Assembly (NCBI GenBank): GCA_963082975.1
Contig: OY720345.1
Span: 33,178,611 to 33,242,610 of the forward strand
Direction of reading: 5' to 3'
Source: Labia minor
Lineage: Eukaryota > Arthropoda > Insecta > Dermaptera > Spongiphoridae
Length of the DNA: 64,000 nt
Position 1 is the stretch's first letter. Every line of letters starts with the position of its first letter. The translations under genes and the position numbers were made by a program. The notes under the pieces were generated by a model, which made no database searches, was not told the origin of the DNA, and saw nothing but the letters and a program-made list of their open reading frames with translations. Positions 24,551 to 35,163 of this stretch are shown here, one piece after another.

Positions 24551-24840
24551 ATATATTTTTAATTTAAAAAAAAACATTAATTTTTTATTTTTTATTTTAT
24601 TTTAAACCTTAATTAATTAAATAATATATTCTATCTGTATATCTCTTAAATATATTATAAAAAAATCTGTTTTGTTTTTTTATAAAATTTTTAAAAACAA
24701 TAATAATATGTAAATTTTGTATTTTATAAAATTTTTTTAGTTCAATATTTATAAGTTGACTTTCTTTTTTTTTACCTCATACCTATATTTTAACTTTATT
24801 AATATATAAATATTTATAAATTAATAATTCTTTTGTTTAC
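24551..24840. other. AT-rich spacer
   Basis: A/T homopolymers and short TA palindromes only. Nothing supportable as a gene or site. Confidence 0.5.
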
Positions 24841-25144
24841 ATTAAAAATTAACTGGAGTGTCTCCACTCGACTATCTCGCAATTTGAATTGGATTAAATA
24901 ACCTAATATATTATATTTAAATTAAATTTAATTAATAAATATTAAACCAGCGCATGTTTGGCTTTTTGTATAAGGCACCAAGTCACGTGTTGACGCGTGA
25001 GATTTGCAGTGTTAATTAATTCTGTTAATTAATTGTGGTAATTTCAACGAATCAGTCAAGCTGAAATTCTATATATATCAGTTTTATACAATTATTAATC
25101 ATGTGAAAAATTATCAAACATATATCTTTATTTTTACGGTCACT
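24841..25144. repeat. Dispersed repeat R3 (contains CACGTG)
   Basis: A ~300-bp element with CAAGTCACGTGTTGACGCG in its middle and ending in a segment with ATATCTTTATTTTTACGGTC. A diverged copy, roughly 80 percent alike by eye, occurs at 50811-51154 in unit 5 only. A stub of its end is found at 23002-23033 in every other unit. Copies of this one are at 31792-32095, 38733-39036, 45674-45977, 52959-53262 and 59900-60203. No protein is encoded, so it is a non-autonomous repeat. Confidence 0.65.
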
Positions 25145-25440
25145 TTAGAGGAAAAAAAATCAAAACGTTGTAAGTAATGACCCTCTTCCGGTTGAGCTAC
25201 ATTTCTCAAAAGTTGATAGAAAACTAGGAATTTTGAATAATGCTCATGAACCAAATTTCATCATTCTAGCTCAAACCCTTTTTGCGTAATCTTGGTTACA
25301 TACATACATACACACACACACACACAGACATTTTTCTCAACCTTAGTGAAAATGATTCAGGAACCTTCAAAACGTATAAAAACATCAAAATCTCAACATC
25401 GAAAATTTTCGTGATCGCAATACTATCTCTTACGAGATAG
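25145..25440. repeat. Dispersed repeat R4 with ACAT/AC microsatellite
   Basis: The body has AAATTTCATCATTCTAGCTC followed by (ACAT)n and (AC)n runs at 25298-25326 and GACATTTTTCTC. It ends in CTATCTCTTACGAGATAG, itself a hairpin. It has the layout of the other microsatellite-tailed repeats in the unit. Copies are at 32096-32391, 39037-39332, 45978-46273, 53263-53558 and 60204-60499. Confidence 0.55.
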
Positions 25441-25495
25441 TAAAAATTTATATATAAGATATATTTAAGTTACAATCTCAGTTTTTGCAACGCCA

Positions 25496-25742
25496 GCAGG
25501 ATTTATTACGTCATAAATCCTGCAATCCCAATCACTTATATATTTCATATAGTGATTAGTACTTTCCATGTAGTACAACTCAGCAATCTATTTAAAAGAT
25601 TAGCTGCATTGACGTGCTTTTAGCATGTCTGTAAAACGTTCATTACAGCCTTGTATTATTTATTAAAATTAAATAAATATAAAAAAAAACTAAGAAAAAG
25701 TAACTTTGTACTTTTTCTTTCAAAACCGTTTTTTTAAAAACG
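25496..25742. other. Cluster of consecutive hairpins
   Basis: Seven to eight stem-loops follow one another in under 250 bp. Stems are 25496-25506 with 25513-25523 (11 bp perfect); 25530-25541 with 25547-25557 (11 bp, one bulge); 25559-25563 with 25572-25576 (weak); 25581-25589 with 25597-25606 (9 bp, one bulge); 25611-25618 with 25622-25629 (8 bp, one G-T); 25629-25634 with 25643-25648 (6 bp); 25692-25702 with 25709-25719 (11 bp perfect); and 25727-25732 with 25737-25742. No ORF is present. It could be a structured RNA or a fold-back type repeat. Copies start at 32447, 39388, 46329, 53614 and 60555. Confidence 0.6.
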
Positions 25743-26172
25743 ACAACGCTCGGCACAGGACCTTTACTTATATATATTTAATAAAAAAATATTTTCGATA
25801 CAATTATTTATTTTCATTTGTTCTAATTTATTTAATTTAATAGTATATATAATATCAATAATAATTGATAATTCTATTGATTTTATTTCAATTAAAATTA
25901 AAATACATTATTGATGCAGATAATAATTCCATAATTTAATTCCAATGACATCAATTTATACAATTAAATATATATATATACTAACTGCTAAGACCGCCTT
26001 AAGCGCTTTTTGCACCTGGACAGGGTGATCTGCCCCCTGTACCCCCGAAGTAGTACACTGAAAATCTGTATGTCAAAGGTTTTCATTCATTTTATTTCAA
26101 TCAGTATATTAAAATATTCATTTCTTTTTGTGTCCTTATTGAAAATATATTTTAATTTAACCCGTTAAGTGG
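25743..26172. other. AT-rich spacer with a small GC patch
   Basis: AT-rich throughout apart from 25980-26060, which has AGACCGCCTTAAGCGC and a 6-bp ACAGGG/CCCTGT stem around 26019-26039. The patch looks like a fragment of something once longer, but I do not recognise it. It recurs at 32931-33011, 39872-39952, 46813-46893, 54098-54178 and 61039-61119. Confidence 0.4.
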
Positions 26173-26409
26173 TTATGACATATATATACGTCTATATCTT
26201 GATCTCTTGTACAGTGTAGCGCTTATGACGGATATATTCGCATCATGATTTTTCTTGGTATATTTAATGGGTAAGACGAATAAATATTAATGGGTAAGAC
26301 GAATATATACGTCTTATCCATTAAATATACCAAGAAAAATCATGATGCGAATATATCCGTCATAAGCGCTACACTAAACAAGAGATCAAGACGTATATAT
26401 AAGTCATAA
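26173..26409. repeat. Long inverted repeat, ~100-bp arms
   Basis: The left arm 26173-26278 is nearly the exact reverse complement of the right arm 26310-26409, with a 31-bp spacer. The arms differ by one 6-base gap and a few substitutions. Transcribed, it would form a ~100-bp double-stranded RNA hairpin; as DNA it could extrude a cruciform. Next to the spacer, AATGGGTAAGACGAA occurs twice in tandem. A TTAACCC lies just left of the arm, as at piggyBac-type ends, but the right side has no matching end. Copies are at 33124-33360, 40065-40301, 47006-47242, 54291-54527 and 61232-61468. Confidence 0.8.
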
Positions 26410-27202
26410 ACATAAAATTTCTAATTAATAGTAATAGTAGAGCTAATATTATTTAAAAAAAACTTACAAACCAATATTTTATAAACTCTTTTTCTCGGAC
26501 CTTTGCACATCGAGAGAGCGTAGTGAAACTAATAATTAGTGTCTTGAGTATTATTTGGTAATCAATATATAACGATTCGTACCGTAAGAGTATATTTGTA
26601 GTGATTAAAAAAGTTCACAAAAAGAGAGAGTATTTCGAAAAATTTTCCATAAAATCCCAATAAATCGCAACAATAATAATATAATTCAAGATAATTGCTT
26701 TAATATAATATATCTGTAAAAATCTAATAATTCATAATTATGGTATATAGAAATAATTTACATTTTATATTTTTTTTACAAAAAAATGTTAAGATACCTA
26801 TTAAAATAACAAAATAAAAATTATTATTGTCTTTTAATGATTATATCCCACCTTAAAATTATTGGAATCTTAAACTAAACCTATCAAACGGGGAATGAAA
26901 AAATTTGAAAAATTAATTATTTAAAAAAATTGAAAAATTATAAATGAAAGAGTTAAATTAGTAAAATTGAGAATAATAAAATATTTTTTTTTTTAAAAAA
27001 AACAATTTGTTAAAAATTTCTTTTGATAGGTCTATTTTTAGATATTTTAGGTAATGTGTTTTTATTATTTTCTTTTCATTTTTCTTCTCTTTTAAATTGT
27101 CTAAACCCTATATAAATAAACAAAAAGGCAATTTATCCTTTTCCTATTGGACCATTAAAGCTCCAATACAATAATATCATTTAAAATCTGGAAAATATAT
27201 TT
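26410..27202. other. AT-rich 5' flank of the 233-aa gene
   Basis: Mostly AT-rich, no ORF of note. A TATATAAA box-like sequence at 27109-27116 and an inverted CCAAT (ATTGG) near 27148 lie upstream of the predicted start site. They could serve an alternative upstream start. No repeat is recognised apart from A/T runs. Confidence 0.4.
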
Positions 27203-27244
27203 TTTAAAATAAATTACAAGAGCCCTTCACAGTACAACTCAGTC
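27203..27244 (+). promoter_or_regulatory. Predicted core promoter of the 233-aa gene
   Basis: TCAGTC at 27239-27244 matches the arthropod initiator, with the start site at the A (27241). A TTTAAAATAAAT stretch at 27203-27214 lies about 27-38 bases upstream, where a TATA box would be expected. The exon that follows is richer in GC than its flanks and ends in a clear donor. Equivalent initiators are at 34190, 41131, 48072, 55357 and 62298. Confidence 0.45.
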
Positions 27245-27510
27245 TTGTGTTCAAGACACATCTACTACCAGTACTACTAGCTCTTTCTGTGGAAAATCAC
27301 TAAAATTGTATTAGTTATAATTCCGACAGGCTGTGCTAAAATAGTGTTCCGTGAATTTCAACTCTCCAGTTGTCTTCGGCGTCAACATCATAAAATTGGT
27401 ATGTACAAAATATTAATTAATTAATCATCAAACAATTACAAATTAATATTATTTTTTTTTATTTCTAATATATTTTCGATTATTTTCTTACTATAGATTT
27501 ACTGAAAATC
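27241..27510 (+). other. 5' UTR exon and intron of the 233-aa gene
   Basis: A non-coding first exon of about 158 nt (27241-27398) ends at a donor, ATTG then GTATGT. The intron, 27399-27496 (98 bp), ends in a T-rich tract and TTACTATAG. The second exon adds 14 nt before the ATG at 27511. Other predicted first exons are 34192-34349, 41133-41290, 48074-48231, 55359-55516 and 62300-62457. Confidence 0.6.
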
Positions 27511-28212
27511 ATGACGAAAATGATGTTTTATTTAAAAAATATTGAAAAATTGGGAAATAAATATAATTTGCTTATTAGTGATTATATACTAATAATTATT
27601 TCTCATTTAAAAAATAATTCATTCCGAAATAAATTGTTAAAATCCAATTTAACAAATATAACAACGAGTGAATTTCAAGAATTATTTAAAAGAAAAGCTG
27701 CGAGAGAAATGAATCCAAATTCAATTAATACTTCTCTCAAATTAGCAATTAAACAGATTAACAAATATGGCATTCGCTATATAGATATCTTGAGAAATTG
27801 TTACAAACAACGTCAAGTAAAGTTGAATAACAATGAATTTTCAAAGAGTGTATTAAAACGAGCTAGAGAATTTGGAAAATTATCTAATCAACTAAAATTA
27901 CAATGTAATCATTCCTATTCAGTCCATCCACAGACCGAGTGGAGAAATCTGTATAGATATCAAGAAACAGGAATTGGTTTTGATTATAGAAAACCACCGT
28001 TCACAGTGTTAGAGGAGAACATTAGTGAAATAGAAATAAAACGAAGACCGTTACGCAACTACAATTTTTTTACGCCATTCTCGAATAAGGAGAATGAGCC
28101 ACCCGTACAAGATGATGATGATGATGAGACGGTCTTGAATCTTCCCATCAATAGATTTAGATTCACTGACACAAAATCTAAAATGAAAAGCCACTATTAT
28201 CATATTAGATAA
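27511..28212 (+). CDS. Unrecognised KEN-box protein, 233 aa, copy 1
   Basis: I do not recognise the family. The ORF is a single exon after a spliced 5' UTR and starts at the first ATG (A at -3); further Met codons are at 4 and 5. The protein is basic overall, with no convincing signal peptide. Residues 19-32 are hydrophobic but interrupted by charged residues, so probably a helix rather than a membrane span. Residues 55-130 look helical and Lys/Arg-rich. The C-terminal third is likely disordered. It holds RRPL (178-181, RxxL), TP (188-189), a KEN box in SNKENEPP (191-198) and DDDDDE (201-206). KEN and RxxL motifs are recognition signals for the anaphase-promoting complex, so a cell-cycle-regulated protein is a reasonable inference but not shown. 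Cysteines are only C97 and C132. AATAAA poly(A) signals lie at 28523 and 28538. Confidence 0.8.
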   Translation: MTKMMFYLKNIEKLGNKYNLLISDYILIIISHLKNNSFRNKLLKSNLTNITTSEFQELFKRKAAREMNPNSINTSLKLAIKQINKYGIRYIDILRNCYKQRQVKLNNNEFSKSVLKRAREFGKLSNQLKLQCNHSYSVHPQTEWRNLYRYQETGIGFDYRKPPFTVLEENISEIEIKRRPLRNYNFFTPFSNKENEPPVQDDDDDETVLNLPINRFRFTDTKSKMKSHYYHIR

Positions 28213-28678
28213 TATTAATTGAATAGTTATTAATTGTAGAAATTGAAAAATATCTTAAATACCTAATATTGTTGATTATTGAAAATTGTAATTAATTATA
28301 CTTATTGTTAGATAAAAAATATATGTACATACATGTAAAATATTGATATCATATTGTTATAGTATGACTATTTATTTTTATATTTTACAATTTATTGCAA
28401 GTTAAAAATTAATCTGATGAAATATAAAATTTGGTTCATTTTAATTATTGTTTTAAATGTGTGTTTTATCCAATCTAAATATTATAATGTTATATATGTA
28501 CAATAATTATATGTATAGTAAAAATAAATATATTATAAATAAAAAATTTCTTTATACATTATAAATATTTTCCATGTGTGTTTTCACTTAAAATTTTACT
28601 TTTCCTATATAAAATAAATTCCTCAAATTAACATTTTCCTTTTAACCATATATATATATATATATAAACGGTATACAG
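28213..28678 (+). other. 3' UTR and AT-rich spacer after the 233-aa gene
   Basis: AATAAA occurs at 28523-28528 and 28538-28543, giving a 3' UTR of about 330-350 nt. A (TA)n run follows at about 28649-28666. No other gene is seen. Confidence 0.5.
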
Positions 28679-28860
28679 ATATATGTTTTTGAACTTGAAA
28701 AATATCCACATGACTTTGAAAGGCGAATCAAACTGTTTAAGTCTCATGAGGAAATTCAATTTATTATTTATTTATTTAAATAGTATTTAGAAATATTAAA
28801 AACAAAATATTTATTTCAGGGTGACGAAATTATTAGATTTTGGAATATATATTTATAGCA
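28679..28860 (+). other. Exon-like island, possible captured gene fragment
   Basis: After TATACAG the + frame from 28679 reads IYVFELEKYPHDFERRIKLF and continues KSHEEIQF before entering AT sequence and a stop. A second acceptor, TATTTCAG, at 28819 is followed by GDEIIRFWNIYL and a stop. The amino-acid use is protein-like rather than AT noise. I do not recognise the family. No donor with a matching phase joins the two pieces, so this is probably a decayed gene fragment. Copies are at 35630, 42571, 49512, 56797 and 63738. Confidence 0.3.
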
Positions 28861-29220
28861 TACTATATATTTTTTTATATAATAATCTCTTAAAAACAAT
28901 TTTCAATTTTTTAAATTGATATTCATTTAAATAGATAAAATTAAAAAACATTAAATCTTAATTTCTATTAAAATATTAAATAAGTTTGACCTAATGTATG
29001 AAATAAATTAATATAATTATTTTTAGTATGATTTAAATATTTTAAATGATATTTAATTAATTAAAAACTTATAATAAATTAAATATTTTAATAATCCAGC
29101 CAATAGATAAAACATGAACAGTGACTTCAAATTGAAATAGACATCAGATATATTCTTATTAAATGTTTTATAATGAACATTACTTTATATATATAGTTTA
29201 TTCAAATTATATAAAAACCC
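28861..29220. other. AT-rich spacer
   Basis: Very AT-rich, with many in-frame stops on all frames. No site or gene can be supported. Confidence 0.5.
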
Positions 29221-29430
29221 TTAAAAAGTGCCATGCATCAGAATAATCTCGAAAAAGTCGAATTGGCAGTCGTGGGACTGGCCGACAGAAGTGAAAACTT
29301 GTGCGTAAGAAATTTGAAAGCAGACGGAATGCGCACCAGCTTCACGAGAAAAATGAAATTTATATACGTATATATATATATATATAAAATTCATAATTAT
29401 TTTTTTCAGCAAACTGATTATTATTACAAA
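29221..29430. other. GC-richer exon-like island before the unit boundary
   Basis: About 130 bp (29228-29358) has balanced base composition within AT-rich DNA. On the plus strand it could be an exon starting MHQNNLEKVELAVVGLADRS, with a strong donor (TGC then GTAAGA, 29305) and a good acceptor (TTTTTTCAG, ending 29409) enclosing 105 bp. The minus strand is also open, ending FFEIILMHGTF. The downstream side runs straight into a microsatellite, so any gene is incomplete. It may be part of a repeat. Copies start at 36184, 43125, 50066 (with a C-to-T change at 50168) and 57351. Confidence 0.3.
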
Positions 29431-29452
29431 AATATTAAAAATACGATGTGTA

Positions 29453-29455
<3 letters not shown>

Positions 29456-29493
<38 letters not shown>
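29456..29493. repeat. (AT)n microsatellite at unit boundary
   Basis: An AT run of 38 bp lies next to the (TCTG)n run. Lengths at successive boundaries are 38 bp (29456-29493), 26 bp (36407-36432), 26 bp (43348-43373), 46 bp (50289-50334) and 26 bp (57574-57599). It is absent at the array A junction. Confidence 0.9.
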
Positions 29494-29496
<3 letters not shown>

Positions 29497-32400
29497 TGTC
29501 TGTCTGTCTGTGTAGGTGTCTGTCAAATACTCAAAAACTACCCGTCCGATTGCGATGAAACTTTCAGGGAATGTTGTGGGCGTCCCAGGGAAGGTTTTAC
29601 TGTAGTTAAATCCAAAATTAATTTATCCAAAATTAATTTAATTAGTAATATTTTGGTAAAAGTCTATTTATGGTTACCATGGTTACATTGAAAAATTTAC
29701 AATAAATAAATAAAAATAATTGGAAATCTTTTCAACTTATTATTTTGATAAATTTTATTAATATTTTTAATTTTTTTTAAACTGCAAAAAATAACATACC
29801 CCTAGTAATAGTTGTAATAAAAAAAAATATAAATCACAATGTAAGTAAAATATTGAATCGTTTTATTTATATTGTTTCAATTATTGTTTGAATATTTATT
29901 AAATTTATATATAGATTAATTTACATGTTTAAATGTATATTTAATAAATTTATTTATCAAACATATATCTTTATTTTTACGGTCACACACACACACACAC
30001 ACATATTTAAAAATTAATTTATTAAAATATATATTATATAATATATTATATATAGTATATAATTTAATATATATATAAATATATATATATTCTGAAATTA
30101 ATTTTAAATTATATAAATATATTAGAAATTAATTTAATATAATTTAACACATAATAATATATTAAAATATTTTATTTTATATATACATAATTTAGTAATA
30201 CTGATTATTAATGTAAATATAAATAATAATATTTAATATGGCAAATATGTAAAATTTTGTAAAGAATGTATTAGAAGTTTAGTGTCTAACATTCTGGCGT
30301 ATTGCGCATGCGTATATCGGTCGGGTCGGTCGGTCGGGTCGTTTTGGAATCTCACGCGAGTTCTATACTTTTTCCCCATCCCGCAAAAGTGCTCAACGCC
30401 GCTAAAGAAGTTTTCACTTCAATAAATATAACTATACATTATATTATTATTTAGATTATCCCAGTATAAAATATAAAAGATAAATAAAAAAATTTATTTT
30501 TTTGTTATTTATTTAAATTAAAAAAAATATTTTAAATTAATATTAAATAGAATAAATACATATGGAAGTTATATTACACGTATATAAATAAATGAAAAGA
30601 ATGAAAAGTTATTTTGTCACAATTTTACAATGATAATGGTGAGGAGGAGTTGAGAGGGTTGTAATTGGTTATCGCGCGAGTTATAATAAATGATAATAAA
30701 CCTCACCCCGAGGTTGAATTTTGACAGTTACAGCGCCGCTCCCCGAGCTCACTGGCTACCACTCGAGCAGCTGGCTAGGAACAGCCCCTGGCATTTAGGC
30801 AACCAGCTGCGCTAGTTTCCAAATTTAAAATTCTCATATTTAAAGTACCTGGATTATCCAGCAGCCGCTCAGAAGATTAATAAGTTGACCTGTGGCCAGG
30901 TCCGAACCGACCGACGGTTTGAAATAAATTAATTTCCAGCTACAGAAACAATTTCAAATAATTTTAATATATCTATTAATGTAATAAAAAACAGATAGGC
31001 ATATAACATAAATATTTTTAATTTTATTTTATTTATAATATATATGTAAGACCAGGCTGTGACGTCATGAATGGCTGGATGACGTCATATAATTTTAAAT
31101 TAAAAAAAAACTAATAAAGATGATTTGTCTCGAGAATAAAACCAATAAAAAGTGCATGATTCGTGGTGATATGTAAAAAATCTCCTTATGGTGCGAAAAT
31201 AACCCTTACCTTCCTATCGTCGATCGCTAATACTACCACTTCCGGTTTCCGGATTTGCACCAAAAGTGAATCAATTCATCCTACTGATGCATTAAGTAAA
31301 TATAACAAATTTCATCAAAATCCGTTGAGCCGTTCAGGCTGTACACATCTATGCGGACGGACGGACGAACGGACATCATGCTAAAAATACTTTTTTCTGT
31401 TAAGAAAATGCATGTTTCGTGGAGATATATAAAAATCTCCACATGTGAAATTTGGTGTGAAAACAATACCTCCCAATACTATCGTCGGTCGGTAAATATA
31501 TATATATTTTTAATTTAAAAAAAAACATTAATTTTTTATTTTTTATTTTATTTTAAACCTTAATTAATTAAATAATATATTCTATCTGTATATCTCTTAA
31601 ATATATTATAAAAAAATCTGTTTTGTTTTTTTATAAAATTTTTAAAAACAATAATAATATGTAAATTTTGTATTTTATAAAATTTTTTTAGTTCAATATT
31701 TATAAGTTGACTTTCTTTTTTTTTACCTCATACCTATATTTTAACTTTATTAATATATAAATATTTATAAATTAATAATTCTTTTGTTTACATTAAAAAT
31801 TAACTGGAGTGTCTCCACTCGACTATCTCGCAATTTGAATTGGATTAAATAACCTAATATATTATATTTAAATTAAATTTAATTAATAAATATTAAACCA
31901 GCGCATGTTTGGCTTTTTGTATAAGGCACCAAGTCACGTGTTGACGCGTGAGATTTGCAGTGTTAATTAATTCTGTTAATTAATTGTGGTAATTTCAACG
32001 AATCAGTCAAGCTGAAATTCTATATATATCAGTTTTATACAATTATTAATCATGTGAAAAATTATCAAACATATATCTTTATTTTTACGGTCACTTTAGA
32101 GGAAAAAAAATCAAAACGTTGTAAGTAATGACCCTCTTCCGGTTGAGCTACATTTCTCAAAAGTTGATAGAAAACTAGGAATTTTGAATAATGCTCATGA
32201 ACCAAATTTCATCATTCTAGCTCAAACCCTTTTTGCGTAATCTTGGTTACATACATACATACACACACACACACACAGACATTTTTCTCAACCTTAGTGA
32301 AAATGATTCAGGAACCTTCAAAATGTATAAAAACATCAAAATCTCAACATCGAAAATTTTCGTGATCGCAATACTATCTCTTACGAGATAGTAAAAATTT

Positions 32401-34461
32401 ATATATAAGATATATTTAAGTTACAATCTCAGTTTTTGCAACGCCAGCAGGATTTATTACGTCATAAATCCTGCAATCCCAATCACTTATATATTTCATA
32501 TAGTGATTAGTACTTTCCATGTAGTACAACTCAGCAATCTATTTAAAAGATTAGCTGCATTGACGTGCTTTTAGCATGTCTGTAAAACGTTCATTACAGC
32601 CTTGTATTATTTATTAAAATTAAATAAATATAAAAAAAAACTAAGAAAAAGTAACTTTGTACTTTTTCTTTCAAAACCGTTTTTTTAAAAACGACAACGC
32701 TCGGCACAGGACCTTTACTTATATATATTTAATAAAAAAATATTTTCGATACAATTATTTATTTTCATTTGTTCTAATTTATTTAATTTAATAGTATATA
32801 TAATATCAATAATAATTGATAATTCTATTGATTTTATTTCAATTAAAATTAAAATACATTATTGATGCAGATAATAATTCCATAATTTAATTCCAATGAC
32901 ATCAATTTATACAATTAAATATATATATATACTAACTGCTAAGACCGCCTTAAGCGCTTTTTGCACCTGGACAGGGTGATCTGCCCCCTGTACCCCCGAA
33001 GTAGTACACTGAAAATCTGTATGTCAAAGGTTTTCATTCATTTTATTTCAATCAGTATATTAAAATATTCATTTCTTTTTGTGTCCTTATTGAAAATATA
33101 TTTTAATTTAACCCGTTAAGTGGTTATGACATATATATACGTCTATATCTTGATCTCTTGTACAGTGTAGCGCTTATGACGGATATATTCGCATCATGAT
33201 TTTTCTTGGTATATTTAATGGGTAAGACGAATAAATATTAATGGGTAAGACGAATATATACGTCTTATCCATTAAATATACCAAGAAAAATCATGATGCG
33301 AATATATCCGTCATAAGCGCTACACTAAACAAGAGATCAAGACGTATATATAAGTCATAAACATAAAATTTCTAATTAATAGTAATAGTAGAGCTAATAT
33401 TATTTAAAAAAAACTTACAAACCAATATTTTATAAACTCTTTTTCTCGGACCTTTGCACATCGAGAGAGCGTAGTGAAACTAATAATTAGTGTCTTGAGT
33501 ATTATTTGGTAATCAATATATAACGATTCGTACCGTAAGAGTATATTTGTAGTGATTAAAAAAGTTCACAAAAAGAGAGAGTATTTCGAAAAATTTTCCA
33601 TAAAATCCCAATAAATCGCAACAATAATAATATAATTCAAGATAATTGCTTTAATATAATATATCTGTAAAAATCTAATAATTCATAATTATGGTATATA
33701 GAAATAATTTACATTTTATATTTTTTTTACAAAAAAATGTTAAGATACCTATTAAAATAACAAAATAAAAATTATTATTGTCTTTTAATGATTATATCCC
33801 ACCTTAAAATTATTGGAATCTTAAACTAAACCTATCAAACGGGGAATGAAAAAATTTGAAAAATTAATTATTTAAAAAAATTGAAAAATTATAAATGAAA
33901 GAGTTAAATTAGTAAAATTGAGAATAATAAAATATTTTTTTTTTTAAAAAAAACAATTTGTTAAAAATTTCTTTTGATAGGTCTATTTTTAGATATTTTA
34001 GGTAATGTGTTTTTATTATTTTCTTTTCATTTTTCTTCTCTTTTAAATTGTCTAAACCCTATATAAATAAACAAAAAGGCAATTTATCCTTTTCCTATTG
34101 GACCATTAAAGCTCCAATACAATAATATCATTTAAAATCTGGAAAATATATTTTTTAAAATAAATTACAAGAGCCCTTCACAGTACAACTCAGTCTTGTG
34201 TTCAAGACACATCTACTACCAGTACTACTAGCTCTTTCTGTGGAAAATCACTAAAATTGTATTAGTTATAATTCCGACAGGCTGTGCTAAAATAGTGTTC
34301 CGTGAATTTCAACTCTCCAGTTGTCTTCGGCGTCAACATCATAAAATTGGTATGTACAAAATATTAATTAATTAATCATCAAACAATTACAAATTAATAT
34401 TATTTTTTTTTATTTCTAATATATTTTCGATTATTTTCTTACTATAGATTTACTGAAAATC

Positions 34462-35163
34462 ATGACGAAAATGATGTTTTATTTAAAAAATATTGAAAAA
34501 TTGGGAAATAAATATAATTTGCTTATTAGTGATTATATACTAATAATTATTTCTCATTTAAAAAATAATTCATTCCGAAATAAATTGTTAAAATCCAATT
34601 TAACAAATATAACAACGAGTGAATTTCAAGAATTATTTAAAAGAAAAGCTGCGAGAGAAATGAATCCAAATTCAATTAATACTTCTCTCAAATTAGCAAT
34701 TAAACAGATTAACAAATATGGCATTCGCTATATAGATATCTTGAGAAATTGTTACAAACAACGTCAAGTAAAGTTGAATAACAATGAATTTTCAAAGAGT
34801 GTATTAAAACGAGCTAGAGAATTTGGAAAATTATCTAATCAACTAAAATTACAATGTAATCATTCCTATTCAGTCCATCCACAGACCGAGTGGAGAAATC
34901 TGTATAGATATCAAGAAACAGGAATTGGTTTTGATTATAGAAAACCACCGTTCACAGTGTTAGAGGAGAACATTAGTGAAATAGAAATAAAACGAAGACC
35001 GTTACGCAACTACAATTTTTTTACGCCATTCTCGAATAAGGAGAATGAGCCACCCGTACAAGATGATGATGATGATGAGACGGTCTTGAATCTTCCCATC
35101 AATAGATTTAGATTCACTGACACAAAATCTAAAATGAAAAGCCACTATTATCATATTAGATAA
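34462..35163 (+). CDS. Unrecognised KEN-box protein, 233 aa, copy 2
   Basis: Identical in protein sequence to copy 1 (see 27511-28212). The 5' UTR intron is at 34350-34447. It lies in unit 2, which carries the T variants at 30272 and 32324. Confidence 0.8.
   Translation: MTKMMFYLKNIEKLGNKYNLLISDYILIIISHLKNNSFRNKLLKSNLTNITTSEFQELFKRKAAREMNPNSINTSLKLAIKQINKYGIRYIDILRNCYKQRQVKLNNNEFSKSVLKRAREFGKLSNQLKLQCNHSYSVHPQTEWRNLYRYQETGIGFDYRKPPFTVLEENISEIEIKRRPLRNYNFFTPFSNKENEPPVQDDDDDETVLNLPINRFRFTDTKSKMKSHYYHIR

Noticed and set aside
29221-29526. Minus-strand ORF of 97-101 aa over the same region
   Set aside because: Most of it is IY repeats from the microsatellite. It overlaps a better-supported plus-strand exon signal, although its C-terminal part cannot be fully excluded.
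29233-29691. Plus-strand ORF of 148-152 aa spanning the unit boundary
   Set aside because: It runs through the (AT)n and (TCTG)n microsatellites and into repeat R1, its length changes with the microsatellite, and it is broken in unit 5. Only the first ~70 nt look exon-like.
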